Of a DNA stretch of 64,000 nt, positions 22,292 to 34,296 are shown piece by piece. The stretch's first letter is position 1; each line of letters opens with the position of its first letter. The stretch lies in the NCBI GenBank assembly GCA_008638375.1, contig CM018052.1, positions 9,471,506-9,535,505 on the forward strand, read 5' to 3'. Under the pieces are notes generated by a model, which ran no database searches, was not told the origin of the DNA, and saw only the letters and a program-made list of their open reading frames with translations. The position numbers and the translations under genes were made by a program. The stretch comes from Nyssa sinensis (Eukaryota; Streptophyta; Magnoliopsida; Cornales; Nyssaceae).

Positions 22292-25216
22292 TAAAATGTA
22301 TATTATTATTATTATATACATGGATGTATGTATATGTGTAGCATGTATGGTATGAATGTGTATATGTGTAGAGTGAAACATGTGCATGTATATGTGTATG
22401 TGTATGGGTATGTGTAGCAGTGTGTGTGAGTGTAGCAGACCTAGAGAGTGTGTGAGGGAGGTGTCGGCTAAGTGTGTGTGTGTTTAGTGTGTGTGCCTAG
22501 TGTGTGATGAGTGATATATATATATACATAGGCTCATATAGAGCAGCTTTGCATTTAATGCAAAGCTGCATTTGGGGAGAAGCAAGAAGGCTGATACAGA
22601 AGAGAAAAGGGTCAGGAAAAGAGGCTAGAGAAAGAGAGACATGTGAGACTTGATGTGTGAAGTGTATAAGGGTTGGTCTCGGTTGGGATGAGAGAAAGGA
22701 TAGAAAAACTGAGAGCAAGGGAAGAAGGGAGTTCTGGAAGGGAGAAGAGATCTGTGAAGCTTGATTTAAGCTTGGAACCAGAAGGTGGAGGAGGTGCACG
22801 ACTAGAGAGAGAAACCCAAGAGAAAACCGTAAGTGGCCGTTCTGTTTCAATTTTTTTTAAAGCTTGATGATTGATTTTATGCATATGATCTTAGAGAGCA
22901 TGTTGTAAGATTTATTTTGCAAAAAGAATGAGATAAAATGGTGGAGAAACTAGGGAGAAAATCCAAGTTGCAGGTCTCGGCCATGGAGGTTGGACCTTGT
23001 CATTTTATGTGTAGAACTCCATTTAAATGATAGGGAAATTATCCTCTAGAGTGCAGAAAACTAAATGAAAAAGAAAGGATGAAAAACAGTAGGGAAATAA
23101 GCATGAAATGAGAAATTTACAGTTGGCCGGAGATTCGGCCATGGACCTTTGAGCCCTATTTCATGAAGATCCATTGGTCCAAACCAAAAACAAAGGGTGG
23201 GAATGAAATCCTTGGGAGAAAATGAAGAAAACTGCATTTTTAACACCTTGAAAACTCGCCGAAAAACAGTCTCCGGCGCCGGAGAAGGCGCCGGAACCAT
23301 ACCGGAGGCCCACCGGAAAGTCGGGGAAGAAAGGCACTGTACGGGCTGGGTTTCGGGTCCGGTTCGGGCGGGGCTGAACCGCCCCTGCCACGTGTCGCTC
23401 CCTTGTTTTAAATTAAAAAAAGGGAAAGGGGTTGTTTGGCTACGGGTGTAATAAATTGAAAAATTAAATTGAAACAAGAACAGGGATATCCTATCCCTGT
23501 TCTGGACTAAACCCTGTTTGGGTAACCGAATTGGGAATAGTAAATTTGACTAATTACAAATTTGACCTTGAACCTTTTAGAAATTAAACTTTGACCCAGG
23601 ACTTTCAAAAATTACAAACTGCCCCCCCAACTGTTGGTTATTACACTTTGACCCACCTGATTAAATTATTAATAAAATATTAATTAAATTAATTAATTAA
23701 TTATTTAATTTAATTAATTAAATATTCTAAAATAATCCAGAGTCCAAATGAGACAAGTCATTAGTGTATTTTGACTATCTCGACCATTCTGAGGCCAATG
23801 GTGAGGTCCGTTTTATGAGACGGGGTCCCAAAAAATAAAAGACCCGTAGTGACATATAAAATTATCAAAATGCCCCTGAATTGAAGTACAGTCAAACAAA
23901 CTCCGAATTAGGTAAACAAATAGTGAAACTTTATTATCTCGAACATTCCTGACTCAACCGTGGAGTACAATTTGTGAAAAGAGGTCACGAAATGTAAGGA
24001 CCCGTGAAAAGTGCAAAATGACTGTTTTGCCCTTTTGAACCCAGATGTCCGAATTGAGTTCTACGAGAACCTAAACTTATTTTCTTCAACGTCCTAGACT
24101 CAATGGCGGAGTTTAATTTAGTAGAATAGAAACCTATGAATTAAAAGACATAAAATTTGATGAATAGCATAAACTCAAATGACAATAGACTGAGTTGTAA
24201 TTTGTGCTTTTAGGGACACTGACAGGACAGGAGAGGGCGATCTGATCTCCTACATTTTCATTGACCAGTTCAGTCACGTGTCGTACACGATCTTCCAGGG
24301 TTGAGACTACCCGACAGGTATGGTGTTTTGCTAATGTTAGAAATGAAGTTAAGTTAGAAATGTTCTGTGAATGACTGGAATGACTTATGTGTTTATGTGG
24401 AATGTGCTTACTTGATGATTTAGAATTGATTGTTCACATGCTTACATGTTACTTGTACTTTATGAATGTTTAGTGAATGATGAACGTGAATCATGACATG
24501 TGTATATGTTGATTTTATGAGATATGTTTACATGTGGAATCAGCTGGTGATTTATGTATTATTGTCTCGAGCATGGTATATTGTGGAAACCATGTTTCAT
24601 TGAGATTGCATTGGCATATTGGCATATGATGAATTCTTTGAGAACATGGCGTGGGTAAGCACGTGGTGCTTTGCATTATGAGGGTGTAGATCCTGTGGTG
24701 AAAAACCCAAAATTGGCCATTGCATTGGTACTTCGTTCCATCGGGGAGTACCCGTAAACGAGACATGGGTTTTGGCATAGAGTTGTGCATGGGTGCGTCA
24801 CGCATACCATTCATATATACTACTGCGACGCATTGAATGTCATTTAGAAATAAATGTACACTTTGCACATGCCACGCCTTAGCTTTATTTCTTGCATTAG
24901 CACTTCATCATACTAGCAGTTGAGCTGACCCATTCATGGGCAACATTTTTCAGATGAGGACCCTCCAGCTACTTGAGACCCAACGATACTTTGATAAGGG
25001 GGGGAGCACTTGTTATATTTTTGGTCCATGGGACCTATGTTTTGTAATGTAAGGGCTTAAGCCCGAATGACCTATAAACGATGTATTTTATGTTATCTTA
25101 TGTATTGATGGGAATGGATGCACGTTTAGTGGATTTATTTACGTTTGTCCTTTTATTTATTTTATTTTATGTCTCGTCAGTCGCGCCTCGGGTTTGCAGA
25201 AATTCGGGGCGTGACA
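22215..25216 (+). repeat. Element B 5' LTR (3002 bp)
   Basis: Opens tgttatgacatg and closes cggggcgtgaca. It includes a (TTA)n run (about 22245-22290), pyrimidine/purine-rich tracts that give long but meaningless frames (22497-22884), three dyad-module copies (about 23740-24170), and G-box-like ccacgtgtc at about 23389 and tcacgtgtc at about 24274. It also shares the text ttatgagggtg..gatcctgtggtgaaaaaccc with solo LTR C. Confidence 0.93.
23740..24170 (+). repeat. Dyad-module repeats in the B 5' LTR
   Basis: Three degenerate copies of the roughly 150-bp module seen also in C, D, G and H, centred near 23790, 23955 and 24110; each has a (g)actcaa/c-ggtggagt-type core. The same array is in the B 3' LTR at about 35800-36230. 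Confidence 0.65.
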
Positions 25217-25219
25217 ACG

Positions 25220-25240
25220 TGGTATCAGAGCATAGGTTCG
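25220..25240 (+). other. Primer-binding site of element B (initiator Met tRNA)
   Basis: tggtatcagagcataggttcg, three bases after the LTR end. tggtatcagagc is the standard complement of the 3' end of plant initiator methionine tRNA. Confidence 0.9.
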
Positions 25241-25425
25241 AATACCTAGAGACTGTGGGGTGTTGTTTAACACCATGAGACCCTAGAGAAAAGAATGAGA
25301 CTTAGTGTGAACTATTAGCAGCATGTGATAGGATCTTATGTGCTACGTGATTATGTGTCCTGATGCGTGCCTTTATGTAATTACGTGAAAAAGTGATATT
25401 GAATTTTTCTCTTGGACTTGTAGAT

Positions 25426-26900
25426 ATGCCTCCTAGACAAGCTCCTACGAGAGGCAGGCCACCCGGACGGGGTAGGGGTAGGGGTACGCCTCGGGGTGAT
25501 GCCCAGCCTCGTCGTGGCAGATCTAGAGCTGCTGCCCCTATTCCTGACGTAGTAGAGGAGGTAGTTGCCCCAGCTGACATACCTGAGCATAGTGCAGCTG
25601 AGGAGGATATTGCTCCAGCCCCTGTGGAGGAGGTGAGGCAGACTATAGGCGCTAGAGATTTGGCGACCATTATACAGGAGTGCTTCCGTGCTATGCAGGA
25701 GGCCAGGACCACTGATGCCGAGGCCAGGGCTACTGATGCCGAGGCCAGAGCGGCAGGTGGAAAGACTAGAGACACCTTCGTCATGAAGGCGTTTCAGCGG
25801 ATGAGGCCACCATCATTCGCAGGATAGCCTGATCCTTTGGCAGCTGAGGAGTGGCTGGACCAGATTATTAGGATCCTAGACTCGCTGGGGATTGTCGAGC
25901 CACATTTGAGGATCCGATGTGCCACTTTCCAGTTCACGGGACTAGCAAGCCAGTGGTGGAAGGTATCTGCGGGGAGGATTAGCAGATTCGGAGAGGGATG
26001 GGATGCATTTGTGGCCATGTTCAATGACCACTACTTTCCAGCGACTGCTAGGGTTGGATTCAGGAGAGAGTTTGAGACCTTGCTTCAGAGGGACATGACC
26101 GTGACACAGTATGAGTCCCAGTTTGCCGCATTAGGCAGGTTTGCCCCACACATTACTGGACTAGAGGAGTTGAGAGTTTACCATTTTCTAGAGGGGCTGA
26201 AAACCTCTATCAGGGAGAGACTAGCGGGTCACATCATTGATACTTATAAGGAGGCTGTGATCAGGGCCACGAGGGTAGAGCGAGAGTTGGCTGCTCTCAG
26301 AAGGATCAGGGAGTCCCGGGCTCAGGCCAGGCCAGCCACAGCACTGGCACTTACACCCGCTCAGCCTGCTATGACCACTCCAGCTCACTCTAGTAGGAGG
26401 CCACCGAAGAGGTTCCGAGGCAGTACCTCTTTTCCATCGACATCCCAGAGGCCTATTCAGTTTTTGGCTCCCTAGCCTACTATGTCGATCACTCCTCGAG
26501 GAGGGGCACCACAGATGACCATTACATGTTACCAGTGTGGACAGCTTGGCCACAGGATGGCCGATTGCCCACAGAGAGATCCTAGTCAGGGATCAGGGAC
26601 TGGACCGAGCCAGATGCCACTTCCACCTCCGACTCAGAGTCAGGCCTGGAGGGCCCCACCGGTGTGCTATACTTGTCATCAGCCGGGCCATATCAAGGCC
26701 CACTGTTCTCAAGGGCAGACTTCCCAGAGCGCACCAAGGTCCCACTATTTCCAGCACACCCAGGTGCCTTTACCCCAGACACAGTCAGGCTATAGACCCC
26801 CAGCACCTTACTATCAGCCAGCATCCTCAGCATTAAGTGTTAGAGCCCCAGCCCCGAGAGGGGGAGGACAGCAGGGGCAGAGAGGGGGAGGCAGACAGGG
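25426..26900 (+). pseudogene. Element B gag (disrupted)
   Basis: The capsid/nucleocapsid part of a single gag-pol frame. The ATG at 25426 opens a basic, Pro/Arg/Gly-rich leader (MPPRQAPTRGRPPGRG). The capsid domain follows (about 25837-26200) with ASQWWKV and the LQRDMTVTQYESQF block. Two CX2CX4HX4C zinc knuckles come next: CYQCGQLGHRMADC (about 26527-26568) and CYTCHQPGHIKAHC (about 26665-26706). TAG stops at 25825-25827 and 26473-26475 break it; the frame is otherwise unchanged on both sides. The open frame can be extended 33 bases upstream of the ATG, but the ATG starts the conserved leader. Confidence 0.88.
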
Positions 26901-29198
26901 TCAGACCGTACAGGGCCGAGTGTATGCGGTTGCCACCCCAGAGGCTTCTACTGCTGGGCCATCTGTAGTCCGAGGTACTTTTCTTATGTTCAGTTCATGG
27001 GCTAGCGTGTTGATAGACTCTGGTGCATCACATTCTTTCATATCCACTGTATTTGCCATGACATTGGGGTTGACTATAGATCGGTTGGATCCACCGCTAC
27101 GTGTAGATACCCCTGTTGGGGGTAGTGTGACATTAACTAGGATCTGTAGGGGTTGTTCACTTGAGATAGCTGATCGTACTCTCTGTTTTGATTTTATTGT
27201 GCTTGATATGACTGGTTTCGATGTTATTCTGGGTATGGATTGGCTGTTTACTTTCTGGGGTAGTATCGATTGTTACAGGAGGAGAGTTACGGTGTGCACC
27301 CCTAAGGGGGATTGTTTTTATTTCACGGGAGACCGTGGGGATTTCCTAGTACCACCCTTGTACGACACTAGGAGTTGGGGAGCCCATAGCTATATGTTGG
27401 TTAGTTTGATTGTAGGGGATAGTGAGGCTACAGGGGTTGTGTTACCACAGGTGGTAGACGAGTTTCCCGATGTTTTTCCTGACAGCTTGACTAGTTTGCC
27501 ACTGAGGCGGGAGGTAGAGTTTACCATTGAGCTTATCCCCGGTACTGTACCCATTTCTATCCCACCATACCGCATGGCTCCAGCAGAGTTAAGAGAGCTG
27601 AAGGAGTAGCTGACTGACCTACAGGGTAGGGTATTTATCCGTCCTAGCACTTCTCCTTAGGGTGCCTCAGCACTCTTTGCGAAGACGAAGGACGGGACAT
27701 TGCGATTATGTGTGAACTACCGGAGGCTGAACCGGGTGACTATTAAGAACAAGTACCCATTACCTAGGATCGATGACTTATTTGACTAGTTGAGGGGTTC
27801 GAGATGCTTCTCGAAGATTGATCTTCGATCGGGGTATCACCAGTTAAGGGTGCGAGAGGAGGACATAGCGAAGACAGCCCTCCACACTCGCTATGGTCAC
27901 TTTGAGTTCGTGGTGATGCCATTTGGTGTGACGAATGCCCCAGCGGCATTCATGGACTTGATGCACCGTGTTTTTGGCCAGTACATAGATCAGTTCGTAG
28001 TGGTGTTTGTGGATGATATTTTGATTTACTAACTTTCTGAGGATGAGCATGCCTTCCACCTACGGACTGTGTTACAGATCTTGAGAGAGCACAGGCTGTT
28101 TGCCAAGCTCTCGAAGTGCGAGTTCTGGCTTTAGGAGGTGCAGTTCCTGGGCCATGTTGTATCTAGGAGTGGAGTATCTGTTGACCCTTCCAAGATTGAC
28201 TCTGTTATGAGCTGGGAGAGGCCGAGGAATGTGTTTGAGATACGGAGTTTCTTGGGGTTAGCAGGGTACTACGGCCATTTTGTGGAGGGATTTTCTCGCC
28301 TTGCCGCACCGATGACCCGTTTGACCCGCAAGGGCATTAGGTTTCAGTGGACCGACGACTATGAGCAGCCATTTCAGGAGCTGAAGAGGAGATTGACTTC
28401 AGCTCCCATCCTGATTATCCCTGAGGGAGGCCTGGGTTATACGGTGTACTGTGATGCTTCCCGAGAGGGATTAGGTTGTGTATTAATGCAGGAAGGCCGG
28501 GTAGTAGCTTATGGTTCTCGCCAGTTGAAGAGCCATGAGAAGAACTACCCCACCCACGATTTAGAGTTAGCTGCTGTCATCTTTGAACTGAAGAGTTGGC
28601 GACACTATTTATATGGGGTGAGATTTGAGGTGTTCTCGGATCACAAGAGCCTCAGGTATATTTTTACGTAGAAGGATCTGAACCTTCGACAGAGGAGATG
28701 GATGGAGTATCTAGAGGATTACGACTTTGACCTTCAGTATCATCTTGGGAAGGCCAACGTCGTAGCTGATGCACTCAGTCGGAGGCCGAGGAGCACCTTA
28801 GCCAGCTTAGCCAGCTTAGCCATTAGGAGTGGGAGATGATGGGAGCTATTGGAGAGTTTGACTTAGAGCTTACCGAGTTTGAGGGACACGCCACTCTATT
28901 CAGCTTGAGTGTACAGCCTACCCTTCTGACCAGAGTCATAGAGGCACAGTTGCAGGATATTGAGGTCGAACAGATTAGGGCACGGATTGCTAGCCCTGAG
29001 GGATTTGAGGGATGGGCAGTCCATTCTGACCTTGGTTTGAAATACAGGGGTAGAGTCTTCGTTCCCGAGTCTCTTAGGACTGATGTCCTTAGGGATTTCC
29101 ATCATTCATGCCTAGCGGTGCACCTAGGGGGCACCAAGATGTATCATGATCTGCGCCGTCAGTATTGGTGGACTGGGGTGAAGGCAGATGTAGCATAG
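26901..29198 (+). pseudogene. Element B pol: protease, reverse transcriptase, RNase H and start of integrase
   Basis: In frame with gag. The protease has the active-site motif LIDSGASHSF near 27010-27035. Reverse transcriptase follows, with a VNYRRLN block near 27713 and the catalytic FVDD at 28006-28017. RNase H carries YCDAS (about 28446), an E in DLELAAV, and SDHKSL (about 28640). After the ADALSRRP linker a one-base loss at about 28820 moves the frame, then the integrase zinc region begins (FHHSCLAVHLGG). Stops: TAG at 27607, 27658, 27787, 28132, 28669 and 29196, TAA at 28030. Solo LTR C then cuts the frame at 29213, between the two cysteines of the HHCC motif. Confidence 0.9.
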
Positions 29199-29207
29199 TT
29201 TGTGGCT

Positions 29208-29212
29208 AGGTG
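29208..29212. other. Target-site duplication of solo LTR C (left copy, AGGTG)
   Basis: aggtg here and at 33090-33094. Removing one copy and the insert joins the integrase codons ...ARC and LTCQQ... in frame. Confidence 0.95.
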
Positions 29213-32200
29213 TGTAGAGACTTGGAAAAAAAAAATAGGCTCGAAAAATAATTAATCCAGTCATTTGAGTACCGGGATGAATAAATGAAGCCAATATTAA
29301 TAATTAATTATGCTGATGAAAAAAAAAAACCTGTTAGAAGAAGGGACAACATAATATATATATTATATTATATTATATTATATTAGAATATATTATATAA
29401 TATATGAAGCTTCTAGATATGTATAGAAGAATAGAGAAAAATACAGAGAGAGAGAAAAGGAAAAACGGAGAAGAGATAGAAAAAAACAGAGGTGGAGGTC
29501 GCGTGAAAACAGGGAACAAAATGAGAGAAAAAGAAAGGGAGAAGAAAAAGAGAGAAAGAAAAAGAAAGGGGAAAGAGAGAAGAGAGAGAGAGAGATTCGG
29601 CACTTTGGTTCTCTCCAGACCGTAGTGGCTCTCGGAGGCTTGGGCCTCGATGTCGGCCGCGCTGCCTAGGGGATCAGAAGGGACGATCGTCGCAGCGTAG
29701 CACCGGAAGCTGTTGATCGAAGAGTGATTGAGATTTAGAGAAAGGAAGGTTGCGATGATGGCACGGTTGTAGGTGTGTGGGGTCTCTTGGTTAGGCTCGA
29801 AGTGGCGACGAAGGAGCGGTGGTGGTGCTTGGTCGCTGAGTTGGATTGCGAGGCTGGAGCCCCTATGGCTCAGTCGATCCGTCGGGTTAAAATCGGGCAG
29901 GTATGGCAGAGCTACAGCAGGTCCTCTATATATATATATGTGTGTGAGTATTACGGCTTTGTGGGGGTAGCTTGGAATTGAGTGAACCGAAACAGGGAGA
30001 AAAGTAGCACCGATGTCGGTTGGAATGGATGAATTGGGTGTATTGATAATGTTGCGGTGTGATGGTGTTTTGTGAGTTTGTAATGTTGAGGCGAGACTGT
30101 TGTCGTGTAGTTGGTGTCGTGTGGAGGAGAAGAGGAAAACCGCAGCAGCGACGCTGCGGCAACAAGAGGATGACCAAGCCGAATGCTCATGTATGGGTCA
30201 GATTACTGTCCAAGTATCAAATCTCTGAAAACCGAGGAAAAATTCCAGAGCGCTGCAATCGGGATATGATATTGATGAATATAAAAATCAACCATGAATC
30301 AGATCTTATCTCATTATAGGAACGCCCAGCGCAATTCCTGTGCCTCTTGTTCCATGACTGCTTCATTGAGGGTTGCTAGAAAAAAAATTGAAGGAAAGGA
30401 GAACTAAGGTAGAGATTCTGAAATTGGGATTTTAATGAGATTTAGTATTTCTATTATTGTCTGTTTTGTTTCGTGAGAAAACAGAGGATTGTGCATAGTT
30501 GAGGGTTTGTATTGAAGGATGAAGCGGTGGTCATTGACGTAGCAATTAGAGCTGTTGTTACAGCAGCAATTGAAGTTGCAGTTGAGGGACTTAGTGCGGC
30601 AGTTGTGGACAAGTCTTGAAGATGAGACGAATACGGTAAAATTTGGCAAACTCTATGAATTACGATGGGGTTTAGAGTGAGCATAATCAGATTCTGAGTC
30701 TTATGCTTGAAGTAGAGGGTCACAGGAAGGGGCTTGAGGAACTTGATGAAAATTGAAGAAGGAACGCGAAACAACAGGGTAAAACTCTGAATTTTAGTCT
30801 TGAAATTTTAGAAACATGAATAATTAAATTGATTATGGGATTTCATTAAATATAGAAATAGTTTTAGATCAAATGGGAATCCAGAAAAATAATCCAAACA
30901 CAATTTAACGATTGAGTTTTGTATTTTTATTCGGGCCAAACTGGGTTGAGTCCGACCCAACTCAACCATTCAGATAGCTGCCTAACAATATTACTATATG
31001 GGTGAAATTTTAGATTTGAGTTCGGGAAGTGTTTGGTTGAAAAGGAGAAGCTATCCAATAATTGGCTTAAATTGGAAACGTACACGAAAAATAATATAAA
31101 CTTATATAGGAATTGGAAAAGTTATGGGCAATAAATAGAACCTTGTAAGATTTTAATTATACCTAGAAATTAGGGTTAATTGTGAATTGACCCGAGTAAA
31201 TGACATAATATTTAATTAAATAATTATTTAAAGGGGAAATAACCAAAATGCCCCAGGTCAAAGAGCAATCGAACGTAATCAGATTAAAGTAAACAAATAG
31301 TGAATTCTAATTATTCCGAACATCTCGGACTCAACCGTGGAGTCTGATTTGCGAAAAGAGACCTCGGGAAGTGGGAAATCGTGAAAGGACCAAATGACCA
31401 TTTTTCCCTTTAGGGTACAAATGTCCAGATTGAATTCCGCGAAAGCCTGAACCGACTTTGTTCGGTGTTCCGGATTCAATGGTGAAGCCTAATTGAGTAA
31501 AAGAAATACCAATCATAAAAAGACATAAAATTTGATGAATAGCATCATTCAAGTAACCAACCGACTGAGTTACATTTTGTGGTTTTAGGAATATCGAAGA
31601 GAAAGGCGAGGACTCTCTAAACAGCTACAGTAGGAGGACTGAGTCATTCATCAGTTGATTGGACTACTTAGTGGATATAGCATCTTAGGGTTGAGACACG
31701 CCCTAATCAGGTATGGTACTTTACTAAGTAAGGAATAGAATTAAATTAGGATTGATGTGTATATTGCTTGAATGCTTTTTGTGCTTATCTGCTGATAGAA
31801 GATCACATAGGAATGATTGCTCCTTTGGGTGGATTGTTTATATGTTTCCATGTTCTTTATGATTATTTGGGAGTTGTGATTTACTCATTGAGTTGTCGTC
31901 CCATGTGATTTATGTTTGAGAAGGATTGTGGATATTGTGACATGTGGATTTGCATAAGTGTTGAGATTGATCGAGCATGACACGTAGATTGTGGATGAAG
32001 TCTTGTGATTTAATCTTAAATGTAATACATTATGTAAAGCATGTTGCATATGCTTATGAAAGTGATGTTTCATTTGAACTGTATTATTACATGATGAAAT
32101 CATGGCATATTGGCATTGTGTGATTCCTTGAAAGCATAGTGTGGGTCAGCACGAGGTGCTGGTGCATTATGAGGGTGCAGATCCTGTGGTGAAAAACCCA

Positions 32201-33089
32201 AAATTGGCCATTAGGTACTCGCAGGCCTACGGGGTCTGGACCGTAAAGCGAGACATATATTGGTACTTGCATGCCAACGGGGAAGAACCGTGAAGCGAGA
32301 CATGGGTGTGACATTGAGATGCATGGGTGTGTCACGCATATTACCTGTGCATTGTGTTGATGAATTCGTGAACGTGATATAGGGTTTTTATACAGATGTA
32401 GTTTGTACATTGTTATCATATTGTATGCATGATTAGGGAGGCATGTAGATATACATGTACACTTGCACATGCCACGTCTTAATTTTATTCCTTGCATTAG
32501 TATTGTACCATACCAGCATGTTGGCGCTGACCCATTCGTGGGCACAGGTTTCAGATAAAGCATCCTGGTACGCGGGACTTGATGAAGTCTTGGAGAAAGG
32601 AGAGGAAATAAATTTGGAAGAATATTTGGGCCCTTGGGGCGTATTTTGATTTTATAAAGGATTGGTGTGTTTCTAAAAAGAATGGAAATGGTATTGTATA
32701 TTGTAATAAATATGGAATTTGTGATCTTTTAGTTTAAGTGTAGGAGTAGACGTGATGGATTGTATAAGTAGGCGATGTATCTTTAACTTTGATAAAGTTG
32801 TGGCCATCGAGTGAGGATGGATTGTGACTGTTGTATATATATGATGTATTGTGTTTATCAGGGGGAAAAAGGTTCGAAAAACAAAGGAGGTTCTGCCGAA
32901 ATTTTTATAAACCGGGAATGTATGTGTATTGACAGAGATTGATGGATGTATAGTTCTGTTACTGGATTAGGCTTGTATCTAGAATAGCTATATTAGTTAA
33001 ATTGTTATTTATTTATTTATTTACTCGTTTATTTTATTTTCTTCCTTTAGTCGCGTCCCCGGGTTCGGTCGGGAATTCGGGGCGTGACA
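29213..33089 (+). mobile_element. Solo LTR C (chromovirus-type), nested in integrase of element B
   Basis: TG...CA ends (tgtagagacttgg and ggggcgtgaca), a perfect 5-bp duplication (aggtg), 3877 bp, no coding region or primer site. Its closing bases and the block at 32140-32210 (gtgggtcagcac, ttatgagggtgcagatcctgtggtgaaaaaccc) match the LTR of element B, so it comes from a related but different family. It holds an (ATATT)n/(GA)-rich stretch near 29340-29600, a segment shared with element A (30905-31075) and two dyad modules (about 31260-31545). Small frames in it are not genes. Confidence 0.9.
31260..31545 (+). repeat. Dyad-module repeats in solo LTR C (two copies)
   Basis: The first copy has GACTC (31328-31332) and GAGTC (31340-31344) as an inverted repeat with a 7-nt spacer, followed by gcgaaaagagacctcg and a gaccaaatgacc block. 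The second copy is around 31470-31500. Confidence 0.65.
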
Positions 33090-34232
33090 AGGTGTCTCAC
33101 GTGCCAGCAAGTGAAAGCTGAGCACCAGAGGCCTAGGGGTTTGCTACAGCCATTACCGGTAGTCGAGTGGAAGTGGGAGCATGTTACCATGGATTTTGTG
33201 ATGGGTCTTCCGAAGTCACCTAGGGGCCATGATGCGATTTGGGTTATTGTGGACAGGCTGACGAAGTCCACCCATTTCCTACTGATCAAAGTGAATGACT
33301 CATCAGACGCCCTCAGTAGGTTGTACATTCGAGAGATAGTGCGACTACATGGGGTTCCGGTATCCATAGTTTCTGACAGAGACCCACGTTTCACTGCACG
33401 GTTCTGGCAGAGCTTCCAGACAGCCTTAGGGACCCAGCTGCAGTTTAGTACTACCTTCCACCCACAGACGGATGGCCAGTCAGAGCGCACTATTCAGATC
33501 TTGGAGGATATGCTCAGGGCCTGTGTCATGGACTTTACAGGTAGCTGGGAGGATCACCTTGCCTTGGTCGAGTTTGCCTACAACAACAGCTACCAGTCCA
33601 GCATTGAGATGGCACCATTTGAGGCACTGTATGGTAGGCCGTGCCGTTCCCCGGTGTGTTGGACTGATGTGGGAGAGACAGCTGCCTTGGGACTTGATAT
33701 AGTTCGTGAGACCACGGACAAGATACAGGTGATCAGGCAGCGATTGTTGACAGCCCAGAGTCGCCAGAGGAGTTATGCAGATAGGAGGCGGCGGCCCTTG
33801 GCATTTGAGGTGGGGGACCATGTGTTCCTCAAGGTATCTCCCAGACGGGGTTTGAGGAGATTTGGGCGCGGTGGGAAGCTGTCGCCACGATTTATAGGCC
33901 CCTTTGAGATTCTTGGGAGAGTTGGTGAGGTGGCTTATAAGCTGGCCTTACCACCGCAACTATCTAGAGTCCATGACGTCTTCCATGTGTCTATGCCGAG
34001 GAAGTACCATCCCGACCCCTCACATGTACTTGACTGGGTAGATCTTCAGTTAGAGGGGGACGCTTCCTATGACCAGAAACCTGTAGAGATATTGGACTCG
34101 AGGGACCAGGTTTTGCGAGGCAGGACCATCCCTTTGGTCAAGGTTCGTTGGAACCATCATGGGGTCGAGGAGGCTACTTGGGAGCGTGAGGCTGAGGTTC
34201 GAGTTAGGTACCCTGAATTGTTTGATCAGTGA
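33090..34232 (+). pseudogene. Element B integrase (catalytic part) with C-terminal chromodomain
   Basis: The remainder of the integrase cut by solo LTR C, open for about 380 codons. It begins with the second Cys pair of the zinc motif (CLTCQQ). The core keeps all three acidic catalytic positions: D in [10 protein letters not shown] in VSDRDPRF and E in GQSERT. The C-terminal domain ([26 protein letters not shown]) leads to a chromodomain at about residues 330-376 (PVEILDSRD...VKVRWNHH...ATWERE), which in chromoviruses directs insertion to particular chromatin. The open frame extends six bases into the LTR through a GTG, which is not a real start. It is the best-preserved coding segment of the element. 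Confidence 0.9.
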
Positions 34233-34283
34233 TGTATTTTCTTTTGTTTTATGTTATTTTAAATTTCGGGACGAAATTTTTGT

Positions 34284-34296
34284 AAGGAGGGAAGGA
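34284..34296 (+). other. Polypurine tract of element B
   Basis: aaggagggaagga directly before the TG of the 3' LTR. Confidence 0.88.

Noticed and set aside
22497..22884. Overlapping frames of 64-117 residues in both LTRs of B (also at 34622-34936)
   Set aside because: They are Ser/Leu- or Glu/Arg-rich products of purine/pyrimidine-rich LTR sequence, present on both strands of both LTRs, without domains.
25302..25784. 160-residue minus-strand frame over gag of B
   Set aside because: An antisense shadow of the gag leader, whose own coding frame is confirmed by zinc knuckles and order of domains.
25825..29198. TAG stops in B as a recoding (readthrough) system
   Set aside because: Eight TAGs spread through conserved domains plus a TAA and a frameshift fit decay, and plant retrotransposons are not known to use many TAG readthroughs.
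33084..33089. Apparent start of the integrase frame in LTR C (GTG/ATG-like)
   Set aside because: The first codons belong to the LTR end and target duplication; the integrase originally continued from upstream.
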